Under the pieces are notes generated by a model, which ran no database searches, had not been told where the DNA came from, and saw nothing but the letters and a program-made list of their open reading frames with translations. 41,419 nt of DNA from NCBI GenBank assembly GCA_028284395.1, contig JANQRV010000425.1, positions 1-41,419 of the forward strand, in the 5' to 3' direction. The first letter of the stretch is position 1. Each line of letters opens with the position of its first letter. The DNA is from Saprospiraceae bacterium. Lineage in GTDB: Bacteria > Bacteroidota > Bacteroidia > Chitinophagales > Saprospiraceae. A program made the translations under genes and the position numbers. Positions 20,385 to 29,724 of this stretch are shown here, piece after piece.

Positions 20385-21494
20385 ATGTATCAATCAAATA
20401 AGAACTTATTCGCTCTTGTAGGAATAAGTTTGGGTCTTTTGGCATTTGCCTTAACCAGCTGCTTGGACCAGATCGACCTGCAGGTACCCAAAGGCACCGA
20501 ACAGGCCATCGTGATTCAGGGTTCCTTAGTATTGGGCTCTCCTTCAAAAGCATTGATCACGGTAACCCGTTTGTTTGATTTTACACCCGACGGCCTCAAA
20601 CGAGTCAATGTAAGAAGCGTGGTGCTTAGTGATGAGTCGGGATCCAACGTCGAACTTGACAAAATCAGCAATGGGACGTACTATGGAGAATTTCCGGCAG
20701 GAAACCCCTTATTGTCCGTAGAATTGGGAAAGTCTTACAAAATCGATGTATCTACCTTTGACGGCCGCAGTTACGAATCGGAATGGGAGCCGCTTTTGGA
20801 AGTCCCGAAGGTAAAGGAGGTCAACGCTGATTTTATCCAGCAGGAGATTAGGATCGATGATTCCGAGAGAAAGCTTGAAGATTTCCTGCGATTTTCCGTG
20901 GATACCGATCTTTCTGTGGCGGGTCAGGATAATAGGAGCGCCATGAAATGGACCGTCTTCAGAACTTATAAAATCACCGATGTACCCACGGCCTTTAATG
21001 GAGAATCCAAAGTGTGCTATGTAACTGAGAATCCCGATGTTTCCTCCATCATCACATTCAACGGATCCGATATCCGCGATGCGAGTCTTTCTAACTTCAG
21101 AGTACTCGACGCCCGGGTGGATCATAAATTCGCCGAAGGTGCCTACATTCAGGTCGTCCAGGAATCCTTGAGCCCGGGCGCTTATGAATATTGGAGCCAG
21201 GTGAGCGATATCCTCTCGCGAGACGGAAATATGTTTGAATCACCAGCCGGAAAAATCAAAAGTAATTTTAACAATATCAGTGATCCATCCGATGAAGCCT
21301 TCGGCTATTTCTATGTGACCCAACACGACACAATGCGCCTCTACGTGCCCAGCGAGCTTGCGGGAAACCCAGGCAACCTTTGCCCTCCCGACCTCCCCCC
21401 ACCTCCCGGAGGAGGCTGCCCTCTAGCCATTTGTTGCAACTGCCTTGATGAAGATGGAAGTACAACCGTTAAACCCAGTTTCTGGGAGTTCTAA
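20385..21494 (+). CDS. DUF4249 family lipoprotein
   Basis: 369 residues from ATG 20385, ten bases after the receptor stop; an earlier TTG at 20361 overlaps the receptor and is less likely. The signal peptide ends in a lipobox (ALTSC, C26), so the mature protein is lipid-anchored, probably in the outer membrane. The start of the mature part (LQVPKGTEQAIVIQGSLV, ALITVTRLFDF) and the C-terminal cysteine-rich CCNCLDEDG then PSFWEF tail are typical of DUF4249, a Bacteroidota family of unknown function commonly encoded beside TonB-dependent receptors. The tail carries CPPDLPPPPGGGC, with five cysteines in about 23 residues. By analogy with SusD it could be the receptor's surface partner; that is inference. 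Confidence 0.88.
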   Translation: MYQSNKNLFALVGISLGLLAFALTSCLDQIDLQVPKGTEQAIVIQGSLVLGSPSKALITVTRLFDFTPDGLKRVNVRSVVLSDESGSNVELDKISNGTYYGEFPAGNPLLSVELGKSYKIDVSTFDGRSYESEWEPLLEVPKVKEVNADFIQQEIRIDDSERKLEDFLRFSVDTDLSVAGQDNRSAMKWTVFRTYKITDVPTAFNGESKVCYVTENPDVSSIITFNGSDIRDASLSNFRVLDARVDHKFAEGAYIQVVQESLSPGAYEYWSQVSDILSRDGNMFESPAGKIKSNFNNISDPSDEAFGYFYVTQHDTMRLYVPSELAGNPGNLCPPDLPPPPGGGCPLAICCNCLDEDGSTTVKPSFWEF

Positions 21495-21535
21495 AACACG
21501 ATTCATTCGCCGAATCCTTAAATCAGAGTGTTACC

Positions 21536-23218
21536 ATGAAGAAATACTATTCTATGATGATCGCCGGCCTGTTCTGTATCGCTTTATCCTCGTTGTCGTT
21601 GGCCAGTACCGCACCCCCTGATAATCAATGTGTCATTCACCTGGACAAGCCTTTTTACATCAGCGGCGATGTCATTTGGTATAAGTTGTATCTCCCCCAG
21701 GTTTTGGATAAGCAGGATATTGCCGTTAAAGGTTTGTTGATTGCGGCTTCCGGTAAAGTAGAGGATCGATTTTTTCATAAGTCTTTGGGGAATACTTATC
21801 TGGATGGGCACATCAAAATCCCCTATTCTCTGGGTTCCGGAATTTATCATCTGGTTTTCAAGGCAGCCCCAAAAGATCAGCAAAAAGAATTGATCCTAGC
21901 AGAGATCGAAATCCCCATTTACAATGATTTGCAAGAAATCAGAAATGCGAAAGACATAGAGGGGGCAACTGTTGCGGGAAAGCTGTCGGAAGTTGCCGGT
22001 GACCTAAGCGTCCGCATCGGCCTCGACCGGGAAGAGTATTCCGTGAGAGATTTGATAACAGCTTCCGTGAGCATCCGCGATGCAGGTAATAAATTAGTCA
22101 AATCCAATATTTCGGTTTCCGTCATTCACTATCCTGCCGATGTGATTGCTGACTATCAAACCATTGGTGTCGGTCAATCACTTTCCGAAGCCTCATTACA
22201 GTCGCTGCAAGGAAAAATTTACGTAAAAGGTCAGCTGATGGATACACTGAACAATCCTATTAAAGCTAATGTGTTGGGGGCCTACGCCAGCAAGCAGAAT
22301 AAGATCCATTACGCTAAAACCAACGAAGAGGGTTTTTTCACGTTGGATCTGCCGGACTTTTACGCTCATCAAACCCTGCAATTCATGGGGTATTACAAGG
22401 AAGAGCCGGAAATCAGGATAAAGATGGACAATGATAACGAACACGGCCCGACTAACAAGAGTTTGGTGATCAATGAATCGATCAAGGAATACCTGGAATT
22501 GAGCCGACAAAGGAAGAAGCTTTCTCAATACTACGAAAGTCTTAAACCCCAGTATTCCACCGAAGAATTTGTGGATGAGATTCAACAACTTAAGCCGGAT
22601 TTTACTTACTTGACAAAGGAATACGTAAAATTTGAAGATGTCGGTAGTTTCTTCAATGAACTAATCACTCCACTCCAACTAAAAAAAGTAAAAGGCAAGT
22701 ATGTAGCTACGATGTCCAATCCAACAGCCAGAATCACAGTCCAAGCCAAACTTAAAGGTAGTCCACTTTTCATCGTAGACGGCAAGGCTACCCGGGATGC
22801 CAACTTTGCAGGGAACATTAACCTGGGAAATGTAGAATCGATCGACCTATTCTATATCCCGGAAAACCTCCGGCGCCAGTTTAATGTCATGGGCTCCAGC
22901 GGAGTAGTAAGAATAACCACGGTCAATCCGATTTTTGAGATTCCCAGAAATGACCAGGAGGACCTTTTTGAAGTATCCGGACTACAGCCCATCACCGATT
23001 TTGTTCCCTACGTTCCCAAAACCAGTAGTGCCGAAATAAAGAGACCGAATTTTCAATCCACCCTTTTTTGGTCCCCTGATCAAAAAACGAAAGCAGACGG
23101 AACTACTGACATTCAGTTTCATCATACGGACGACCGGGGTGTCTTCTTAATTGAAGTAATGGCTCAAGGCGAAAATGGACAGATTGGTATTGCCACTAAG
23201 AAATACATTGTTGAATAG
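21536..23218 (+). CDS. Secreted MG2-like protein with a detached TonB-receptor plug domain
   Basis: 560 residues with a signal peptide (cleavage near SLAS/TAPP). The first part (VIHLDKPFYISGDVIWYKLY, GSGIYHLVFKA) resembles the macroglobulin MG2-type beta domain found in large Bacteroidota surface proteins, and a second such domain may start near residue 165 (VRIGLDREEYSVRDLITASV). Residues about 395-465 read like a receptor plug: SPLFIVDGKATRDAN, VESIDLFYIPENLRR, GSSGVVRITTV. The end (FQSTLFWSPD, GTTDIQFHHTDDRG) is another beta domain typical of this architecture. It is shorter than the 800-900 residues common in the family. The third gene of the receptor set, it begins 41 bases after DUF4249. 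No thioester motif is seen. Function unknown. Confidence 0.78.
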   Translation: MKKYYSMMIAGLFCIALSSLSLASTAPPDNQCVIHLDKPFYISGDVIWYKLYLPQVLDKQDIAVKGLLIAASGKVEDRFFHKSLGNTYLDGHIKIPYSLGSGIYHLVFKAAPKDQQKELILAEIEIPIYNDLQEIRNAKDIEGATVAGKLSEVAGDLSVRIGLDREEYSVRDLITASVSIRDAGNKLVKSNISVSVIHYPADVIADYQTIGVGQSLSEASLQSLQGKIYVKGQLMDTLNNPIKANVLGAYASKQNKIHYAKTNEEGFFTLDLPDFYAHQTLQFMGYYKEEPEIRIKMDNDNEHGPTNKSLVINESIKEYLELSRQRKKLSQYYESLKPQYSTEEFVDEIQQLKPDFTYLTKEYVKFEDVGSFFNELITPLQLKKVKGKYVATMSNPTARITVQAKLKGSPLFIVDGKATRDANFAGNINLGNVESIDLFYIPENLRRQFNVMGSSGVVRITTVNPIFEIPRNDQEDLFEVSGLQPITDFVPYVPKTSSAEIKRPNFQSTLFWSPDQKTKADGTTDIQFHHTDDRGVFLIEVMAQGENGQIGIATKKYIVE

Positions 23219-23571
23219 GCATGCCTATTTGCCTGCAACTTAAATATCATGATTCCTTCCCAACCACTACATATTCTTCATTTGAGTCTCTCAGGAGAAT
23301 TGTGACCATCGATTTAACAATTCCCTGAATATGTATAGGCCAGGCTTTTCAATGGATAGGAAGTTGTGGTAATCCTTCTGATTCAATAACAAGATCAATC
23401 ACTCCCCCACCTTCCAACGCGGCAAATATGAACCGGGGAATTTGCTAATGCTCTAACTCTAAAAGAAAAAAGAAAGCCATATTCGAATCAGATCCGAATA
23501 TGGCTTTCCAGCTTAATTTAAGAAGAAGTCAAGTTATTAACTTCCCTATTTTCTTGCCCAAAGGCAAAATC
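23219..23571. other. Intergenic region between convergent outer-membrane gene sets
   Basis: 353 bases without a credible gene. AATAGGCATGCCTATT (23214-23229) is a perfect 16-base palindrome overlapping the MG2 gene's TAG stop; it has no T run. The only other structure seen is the terminator at 23472-23508. Short open frames on the plus strand here continue antisense into the lipoprotein gene and are not supported. Confidence 0.7.
23472..23508 (-). terminator. Intrinsic terminator of the SusCD-like operon
   Basis: GAAAGCCATATTCG and CGAATATGGCTTTC form a 14-pair stem around a nine-base loop. On the minus strand the stem runs into TCTTTTTTCTTTT. It lies 63 bases after the last stop of the operon; the plus-strand side has no T run. 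Confidence 0.75.
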
Positions 23572-24510
23572 TTATTTAATGGTGAAGGGCCAATCTCCAC
23601 TCGGATTGGTGATCACAGAAACACCTGCCTCACCGAAGTCATTGCTCCAGGTAATTTTCCAGTCCGCTCCATTCAGTTCATGTTCAAATGTGAATGTGTC
23701 GCCAAATTCACTTACAAATCCACTGAAAGAAACCACCGCGCAGATCTCTTTTACTTTCACACCGTCCGAGCTACCTAAAGTGATTCCGTAGCAAGGTGTA
23801 TAAGCTCCAAAAGACCAATCACTGAAATAGTATTCTCCGCCACCCAGTCCGATAAGATCCACGGTACCGGTGTAGGTCTGTCCTGCAGCAGCAGCACACC
23901 ATACATCTGTCGTTGAATAGTTATAGGTTCCGTCCAGACTAGATGGGCAACCAGCGGGCAAAGTAAAGTTAAAATGCCCACGGAAAGCAGATCCGTTTAC
24001 CGCAGCAGAAGAATTAGATGCCGTAAATACGGCACCATCCGTAGTGATTACTCTACCTTGAAACTGGAATTCATCTCCGGCCAAAACTTGATCTTCCGAA
24101 AGACCAGCAGCAGCAATGGCTTCAGGTCCGGTAATTCGGATATTACTCAGCCCTTTAAAGCCGTCGGCATTGGTTTCGAAATCCCCGGCACTCCAGGATC
24201 TGAATTGAATTGGTCCAGTAGAGTTGTCTCCGTTGTCTGGGTTGTTGTCTTCGTATACCAGGTCGAGAACGTATTCGGCAACAAGATTACCCTGCTCCAA
24301 ATCAACGAACTCAATCGTATACTCGTAATTAGATCCTGCCACATCGAACAGGTTGATCAACTTGTCAGTTTCCGTGATACGCCTTGGATAGGCTCCTTTC
24401 CCAGCATCATCGAAGGTGATGATAGGCTTGAGATCCTCATCTGCGCAGGAATTAGCCAGCAATAGCATGAGCAGCACGCCAAACGCAGAAAATATTTTAT
24501 TTAAAGTCAT
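23572..24510 (-). CDS. Surface lipoprotein, third gene of the SusCD-like operon
   Basis: 312 residues. The signal peptide ends at LLANSC (C22), so it is a lipoprotein; the acidic DEDLKP just after the cysteine resembles the surface-export signal of Bacteroidota lipoproteins. The rest looks all-beta, with paired cysteines in the middle (GCPSSLDGTYNYS, VWCAAAAGQ, PCYGI, EICAVV). It follows susD by 43 bases and is followed by the operon terminator. Its position matches that of SusE/SusF-type glycan- or substrate-binding lipoproteins, but I see no SusE or SusF motif. A carrier role for the operon's ligand is inferred from context. Confidence 0.8.
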   Translation of the reverse strand: MTLNKIFSAFGVLLMLLLANSCADEDLKPIITFDDAGKGAYPRRITETDKLINLFDVAGSNYEYTIEFVDLEQGNLVAEYVLDLVYEDNNPDNGDNSTGPIQFRSWSAGDFETNADGFKGLSNIRITGPEAIAAAGLSEDQVLAGDEFQFQGRVITTDGAVFTASNSSAAVNGSAFRGHFNFTLPAGCPSSLDGTYNYSTTDVWCAAAAGQTYTGTVDLIGLGGGEYYFSDWSFGAYTPCYGITLGSSDGVKVKEICAVVSFSGFVSEFGDTFTFEHELNGADWKITWSNDFGEAGVSVITNPSGDWPFTIK

Positions 24511-24553
24511 ATTGCTTACAATTTTAGGTAATAAAAACTACTACAAATCAGGA

Positions 24554-26278
24554 CTAGTAAAGATCAACGGATCCGTCGTCCCAAAATACCCGGTCAGTAA
24601 TTGACTTCTGATTTGCATTGGCATTACGGTTTACGTGTACATCCGGCAAGAAGAATGACCGTGCAAATTCTCCAGTAGCAGGTTCCAATCCTGGCGCCAT
24701 GTTGTTAGGCTTACCCGTTCTTCTCCACATATTGTAAGCCTCAAGGCCATTCCCCCATAGGGCAATGAAGTATTCCTTGATGACAATATCCAGTTTTGTA
24801 TCGGCATCACCCGCATCGTATTGTGCCAGTACAAAAGCCACATAGCTCTCAATATCTTCATCGCTCGTACCGAATAGTTCTTTCACCGTACCTGCACTAC
24901 CATCTTTGAGGGTAACTGCCTTGGACATGGTAGCAGAAACCAAGCTCTCAAAACCCACTACTTTGTCAATTGATTTGCGGATACCACTTTCAAGAAGAGC
25001 GCGTGCATCTTCTCCAGTACCAACGGTCAAAGCTGCTTCAGCTCTCAAGAAATCGACGTAAGAAGACAACATGATCGGCCAAATACCTTGACCCAAACCA
25101 CCGGTAGTACCAGCTTTACGGGTGTCCTGGAATTCGTCCCAGTCAAATTGACCACCGGCAGGATACAAACCGTAAGAAGTACGAATCGGTCCATCTGGTG
25201 GAATACCTTCTCCATTCAGGTGATCCCTACCGGAATATCCATCTTCCCAGGCTATACAGTATGGCAGTCTGGGATCGATTTTAGCGTAGTGATCCGGCTG
25301 ATTGGACTGGTCGGGTAATGTTGAAAAATGACAAGAGAAGGTGGTTGCATCCTGATTGACAGCATCGTCGACCTTCCGATAAAAATAGTAACGAATCCGT
25401 GGGTCGACCTGGATAAGGCCATCAGCGTCCACCTTATCTGCTCTCAACAACCACATGTAGTAATTGGACAAGTAATCGCCATCTCCAATCTCATAATGAT
25501 TGGTATAGAGTGGGTGGCGGGAGTTTGGATTAGTCCGTTGATTTCCGTAGTTGAATTGGAAATCTTCAGAGGCTTCATCGATGAAATCGCCACCGGAAAT
25601 GATGGAATTTACCGTAGAAGCGGCTCCCGATGGATCGATCAGGCGCGTAGTCATTGCTGATCTCAGCTTAAGTGTTTTAGCAGCAGTTACCCACTTTGCA
25701 GCATCGCCATTGTAGTGCAGATCAGCACCTGGGCTAGGAGCAGAAGTACCACTCATCTGTGCAATAGCCTCATCCAACAAAGTATTGGCCATAGCATAAA
25801 CACTTTCACCAGGATCTGAAGTAGGGCTGATTACATCCGTTCCCTGCCCTGCCTGACTTAGAGGCACATTGCCCATGAGGTCAACCAATAACATCATGGA
25901 ATAAGCTTGCATCACTTTAGAACTTCCTGCGTGAATGTCCAATCCCCGCTCCTCGGCAAGTGGAAGAAGCGCTTCGATATCCGGCAACATTCTGGAGTAA
26001 ACCAATTGCCACAGAAAAGAAAATTCTGTAGGACCGGTTACTGCTTCATAGGTGAAGTTTCCTCCCAGGTGGAACATTCTTGCCATTTCCCCAGCAGGTC
26101 GGTAAGCGGCGTTAAGAACACTTCTGAAATTTAATTGAATATTATTGTAAAGGTCATTTACACTTGCTTGCTCCGGCGCAATGTTATTCGGGTCAACCTG
26201 CAGATCCAAATCTGTACTGTCGCAAGCACAGAAACCGATAACAAGTGCTATCAAGAGCCCATTTTTTATAAATTTCAT
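24554..26278 (-). CDS. SusD/RagB family nutrient-binding outer-membrane lipoprotein
   Basis: 574 residues. Lipobox FCAC gives acylated C19, followed by DSTDLDLQVDPNNIAPEQAS. The sequence fits the SusD-like_2 branch: LNFRSVLNAAYRPAGEMARM, YSMMLLVDLMGNVPLSQAGQ, AAKTLKLRSAMTTRL (a TPR-like helix), YVDFLRAEAALTVG and a C-terminal IVIKEYFIALWGNGLEAYNM with the closing WRRTGKPNN segment. SusD proteins are lids over the SusC barrel and bind the imported ligand at the surface. The gene starts 66 bases after susC. The substrate, sugar or peptide, cannot be read from sequence; no glycoside hydrolase or peptidase gene lies next to the operon. Confidence 0.94.
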   Translation of the reverse strand: MKFIKNGLLIALVIGFCACDSTDLDLQVDPNNIAPEQASVNDLYNNIQLNFRSVLNAAYRPAGEMARMFHLGGNFTYEAVTGPTEFSFLWQLVYSRMLPDIEALLPLAEERGLDIHAGSSKVMQAYSMMLLVDLMGNVPLSQAGQGTDVISPTSDPGESVYAMANTLLDEAIAQMSGTSAPSPGADLHYNGDAAKWVTAAKTLKLRSAMTTRLIDPSGAASTVNSIISGGDFIDEASEDFQFNYGNQRTNPNSRHPLYTNHYEIGDGDYLSNYYMWLLRADKVDADGLIQVDPRIRYYFYRKVDDAVNQDATTFSCHFSTLPDQSNQPDHYAKIDPRLPYCIAWEDGYSGRDHLNGEGIPPDGPIRTSYGLYPAGGQFDWDEFQDTRKAGTTGGLGQGIWPIMLSSYVDFLRAEAALTVGTGEDARALLESGIRKSIDKVVGFESLVSATMSKAVTLKDGSAGTVKELFGTSDEDIESYVAFVLAQYDAGDADTKLDIVIKEYFIALWGNGLEAYNMWRRTGKPNNMAPGLEPATGEFARSFFLPDVHVNRNANANQKSITDRVFWDDGSVDLY

Positions 26279-26344
26279 ATTTATAAAATTTCAAATTAAT
26301 AATTACAACTTTCTTTCGCTGTTTTAACTCAGCACGATTCTCAA

Positions 26345-29300
26345 TTAGAAAGTTGCATTTACAGTGATACCATACTTCTTGGCAGTAGGAGCGGTACGGA
26401 AGTCGAAACCACGACCGTTACCAACACCCAAACTCAAAACTTCCGGGTCAAAGTTGATTCCCTTAGGGAAGTTTGGAGCATTGTACCACAAGTTTTCACC
26501 GGAAAGGGTAATACCGATTCTACCGAATGGTGTTTTTTCAAGCAGCTTCTGTGGCAACACATAGGCCAATGAAACCTCTCTCAAACGGATAACAGTACCA
26601 TCGAATACCCCACCTTCGTTAGCAAAGAAGTAGGCACGGAAGAAAGTATCACCAATATAAGCCTGAATATCGTTGACGGATCCATCAGAACTCTTCACAC
26701 CAGGCATGATCACCGGTACAAAACGGTCGACGTCGGTATCCACGGTGTTACCCCGTGCCAACAGTGCCTGTACAGTAGAAGAGAATACGCTACCACCGTC
26801 AATGTATTGCCATTGGAAACCAAAAGAGAATCCTTTGTAAGAGAAGTTGTTGATCCAGTTCGCCTGGTAGTTCGGGTTCGGATCACCGATGATACCAATA
26901 CCGGAATCAGCAACGTAGTTGCCCTGTCCGTCTACTTTCAATACACCGTTGTCGTCTCTCTGGAATGAAGACCCCTGCATAACACCGTATGGTTGACCAA
27001 CGATGGCGTAGTTACCCAAGCCGCCGGAGAATCCGGCAGTACCGGTAATATTCGCTACCTCTCCGGTCAAACTTTCATCCGTAGAAATCTGGATTTGATC
27101 GATGCCATCCGCAATTTTAGTTACTTCACTAATATTCCTCGTGTAGTTCAAGGTAATATCCCACTGGAAGTCGCCGGCAATCGGAGTCAGGTTCAAAGCA
27201 AACTCAACACCTTTGTTGGTCACCTCTGCTGCGTTAACAGTAGTATTGGTAAAGCCCGTAGCCGGATCCAGGTCCAAGTCGATGATCAAATCGGAAGAAG
27301 TTCTGTCATATAATGAAAGATCAATACCTACCCGATTCTGCAAAAATCTTGCTTCAACTCCTCCTTCCAATTCCTGGTGCAATTCTCGAGTCAAGTTCGG
27401 GTTACCCAAACGATCGGATACGGAGTTGGTATTCAATATGGTACCACCACCGCTAACAAATTGGTTCGTAGCAGTATTCAATATGTTTCTCGTTTGGTAA
27501 GGATTAGGATATCCTGCAGAAGTACCAAAACCGACCCGCAATTTCAAGTAATTCAGGAAATTGTTGTTCTGTAATCCAGCAATCGCATCCGTGGGGACGA
27601 AAGAAAGACTAGCAGAAGGATACAATACCGAGCGATTGGCCTCTTCCAAAGTAGAAGTCCAGTCATTCCGTGCTTGCAAGTTCAAATACAAGAAGCTGCG
27701 GAAACCAAGCGTAGCAGTAGCAAATGCACCGAGGGTATTTTCTTCCCGTCTTCCGGAGAATACATTGTGATCAATGAAGTTGTTGTGAGTAAACAGCCCG
27801 TATACAAACTGGTTGGAGCTAAAGGAGACAAAACCTTCACCCACTTCCCTACGTAGATTTAAACCAATTACACCATCTAAGGTCAAGTCATCGCTCAGCG
27901 TGGCGTTGTACAACAAGTTCAACAGTTGGTCCGTAATCCGGTTCGTGGTATTGGTGGTTGTGAACAATCCATCCGGTATCTGTGCACCACCTCTGTTCAG
28001 GGTTCTCTGATTCTTCTGTGAGTATTGGTCAACACCCAAACGATACAGAGCTGTCAACCATGGCGTCAATTCATAGCTAATTTCCGTAGTACTAAAGAAA
28101 CGTTGGATTCTTTCGTTCTCGGCACCGTTATTGAGAATCCATAGCGGATTCTGAATTGCAGAGCCACGACGGTAATAGATATTAGAACCGTCGATAGGAC
28201 TCTGATAAGGAAGGTTCATCAGATCCATCGAACGAGGAGTAAACAACAGAGCGGCAAATACACCGTTTCCATCACCGCCAAACGCCTGGCCGGTAATCGG
28301 AGAACGACGTTCAGAATCTACATAATTGAAAGATCCTTTGATTTTAACTCCATTTTGGAGTGTAGCTTGTGCACCCAAACCAAAGTTGTGTTTCTCGAGG
28401 AAGTTACTTGGTCCACCGCCTCTCATTTCATCTAAATCGGGCGTAAACCCTTCATCAGACAAATAAGAATAAGTCGCACTCATCGAGGCATTATTGCCCA
28501 ATTTACTTTCTAAAGATACAGATGTGTTGGTCGTAAGCCCCGGATCAGCAAAGAAGTCCTCAACACTTTCATAGGGCTGATACAAGTATTCAGCACCGAT
28601 GAATTGAGGAACATCATCATGATACTGAGTTTGATCCAGTGGGTGAGTAATGATGACCTGTCCATTCTTTTCACCTTTGTAATCAGAACCATAGGTAGCA
28701 GGGTTCAAGTCATTAAAAGCAGCTCCCCAATTGGAGAAAAACCAACCAAAACCACCACTGAATCCATTTCCATAGGTATTCTGATAGTCAGGAAGGTTTG
28801 CAATCTCGGTACGGGAGACCGATTGTGTCACACTGATCTCAGTTTTCTTATTGAGATTTTCAGCTGCAGAGCCATTTTTGGTGGTAATCAGAATTACACC
28901 ATTACGCCCCGCTTCTCCATAAAGTACGGTCGCACTCAATCCTTTCAGGATGGAAACTTCTTCGATGTTGTTTGGATCCAAATCCAGAAAACGAGAAGAG
29001 GAAGTTGCTCCACCAGCACCAAAACCGTTGGCACTGTTGGTAGAAGTGTTAAAAGGAATACCATCGATTACAAACAATGGCTGGTTATCACCGGTAATCG
29101 AAGAATAACCCCGAATAACAACATTTGTTCCAGAACCAGCCAAACCTGAAGTCTGAGTGATGTCTACCCCCGTTGCTTTTCCACGCAGCAAGCGGGCAAC
29201 ATCGGCCTCCTGACGGTTTTTTAGAGCGTCGTCACCAACGGTAGCAACCCCGTAACCCAGGGCTTTTTTATCCCGTTTGATACCTAAACTCGTTACCACT

Positions 29301-29605
29301 ACCTCATTCAGTTCTACACCAGTGGACAAAATGACGTCTACAACATCTGACGCTCCAAGCTCAACCTCCTGAGTTGAGAAGCCCGTGTAACTGAAAATGA
29401 GAGTGGTACTACCATCAGGAACATCGACCGAGTAGGTCCCGTCGATGTCGGTTACTGTACCCGAGGAGGTTCCTTTAACCAGGACGCTTGCCCCGATCAA
29501 AGCTTCACCTGTGTCGTCGGTAACAGTACCCTTAACTGTCCTCTGTGCTATAGTAGAGCCAATAGCAAAGACGACTAGCAAAAAAACTAGTGAGAGTTTT
29601 TTCAT
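26345..29605 (-). CDS. SusC/RagA family TonB-linked outer-membrane transporter
   Basis: 1086 residues. Signal peptide to about residue 20 (GSTIAQ), then a carboxypeptidase-regulatory-like domain (21-95: VKGTVTDDTGEALIGASVLV), the TonB-box-like VELNEVVVTSLGI, and the plug (about 115-245: TQPLFVIDGIPF-type NQPLFVIDGIPFN, NNIEEVSILKGLSATVLYGE, GRNGVILITTKNG). The rest is a 22-strand barrel ending in an aromatic residue (TVNATF). It is the transporter of a SusCD pair, first gene of the operon susC-susD-lipoprotein. A possible operator with a -7 box lies about 100 bases upstream. No frame break is seen. Confidence 0.96.
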   Translation of the reverse strand: MKKLSLVFLLVVFAIGSTIAQRTVKGTVTDDTGEALIGASVLVKGTSSGTVTDIDGTYSVDVPDGSTTLIFSYTGFSTQEVELGASDVVDVILSTGVELNEVVVTSLGIKRDKKALGYGVATVGDDALKNRQEADVARLLRGKATGVDITQTSGLAGSGTNVVIRGYSSITGDNQPLFVIDGIPFNTSTNSANGFGAGGATSSSRFLDLDPNNIEEVSILKGLSATVLYGEAGRNGVILITTKNGSAAENLNKKTEISVTQSVSRTEIANLPDYQNTYGNGFSGGFGWFFSNWGAAFNDLNPATYGSDYKGEKNGQVIITHPLDQTQYHDDVPQFIGAEYLYQPYESVEDFFADPGLTTNTSVSLESKLGNNASMSATYSYLSDEGFTPDLDEMRGGGPSNFLEKHNFGLGAQATLQNGVKIKGSFNYVDSERRSPITGQAFGGDGNGVFAALLFTPRSMDLMNLPYQSPIDGSNIYYRRGSAIQNPLWILNNGAENERIQRFFSTTEISYELTPWLTALYRLGVDQYSQKNQRTLNRGGAQIPDGLFTTTNTTNRITDQLLNLLYNATLSDDLTLDGVIGLNLRREVGEGFVSFSSNQFVYGLFTHNNFIDHNVFSGRREENTLGAFATATLGFRSFLYLNLQARNDWTSTLEEANRSVLYPSASLSFVPTDAIAGLQNNNFLNYLKLRVGFGTSAGYPNPYQTRNILNTATNQFVSGGGTILNTNSVSDRLGNPNLTRELHQELEGGVEARFLQNRVGIDLSLYDRTSSDLIIDLDLDPATGFTNTTVNAAEVTNKGVEFALNLTPIAGDFQWDITLNYTRNISEVTKIADGIDQIQISTDESLTGEVANITGTAGFSGGLGNYAIVGQPYGVMQGSSFQRDDNGVLKVDGQGNYVADSGIGIIGDPNPNYQANWINNFSYKGFSFGFQWQYIDGGSVFSSTVQALLARGNTVDTDVDRFVPVIMPGVKSSDGSVNDIQAYIGDTFFRAYFFANEGGVFDGTVIRLREVSLAYVLPQKLLEKTPFGRIGITLSGENLWYNAPNFPKGINFDPEVLSLGVGNGRGFDFRTAPTAKKYGITVNATF

Positions 29606-29701
29606 ACCAATCCAATTTTATTTAGTAAAATTCTAATACATAATTCTGGGTGGTTTTACCAATTTGCAACCAATCAGAACTAGTATAGAATTTGCTTGAT
29701 C

Positions 29702-29724
29702 CTACAAAAGTAATTCTTTTGTAG
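29702..29724. promoter_or_regulatory. Inverted repeat with embedded -7 box upstream of susC
   Basis: CTACAAAAG, five-base spacer TAATT, CTTTTGTAG is a perfect 9-base inverted repeat about 97 bases before the susC ATG. Its left arm contains TACTTTTG on the minus strand (29705-29712), an exact TAnnTTTG -7 box. A promoter overlapping a symmetric site suggests a repressor or activator binding site. The -33 side has only a weak GTTTA. Confidence 0.4.

Noticed and set aside
23214..23229. Palindrome AATAGGCATGCCTATT over the MG2-gene stop as a terminator
   Set aside because: No T run follows on either strand and about half such a site is expected by chance.
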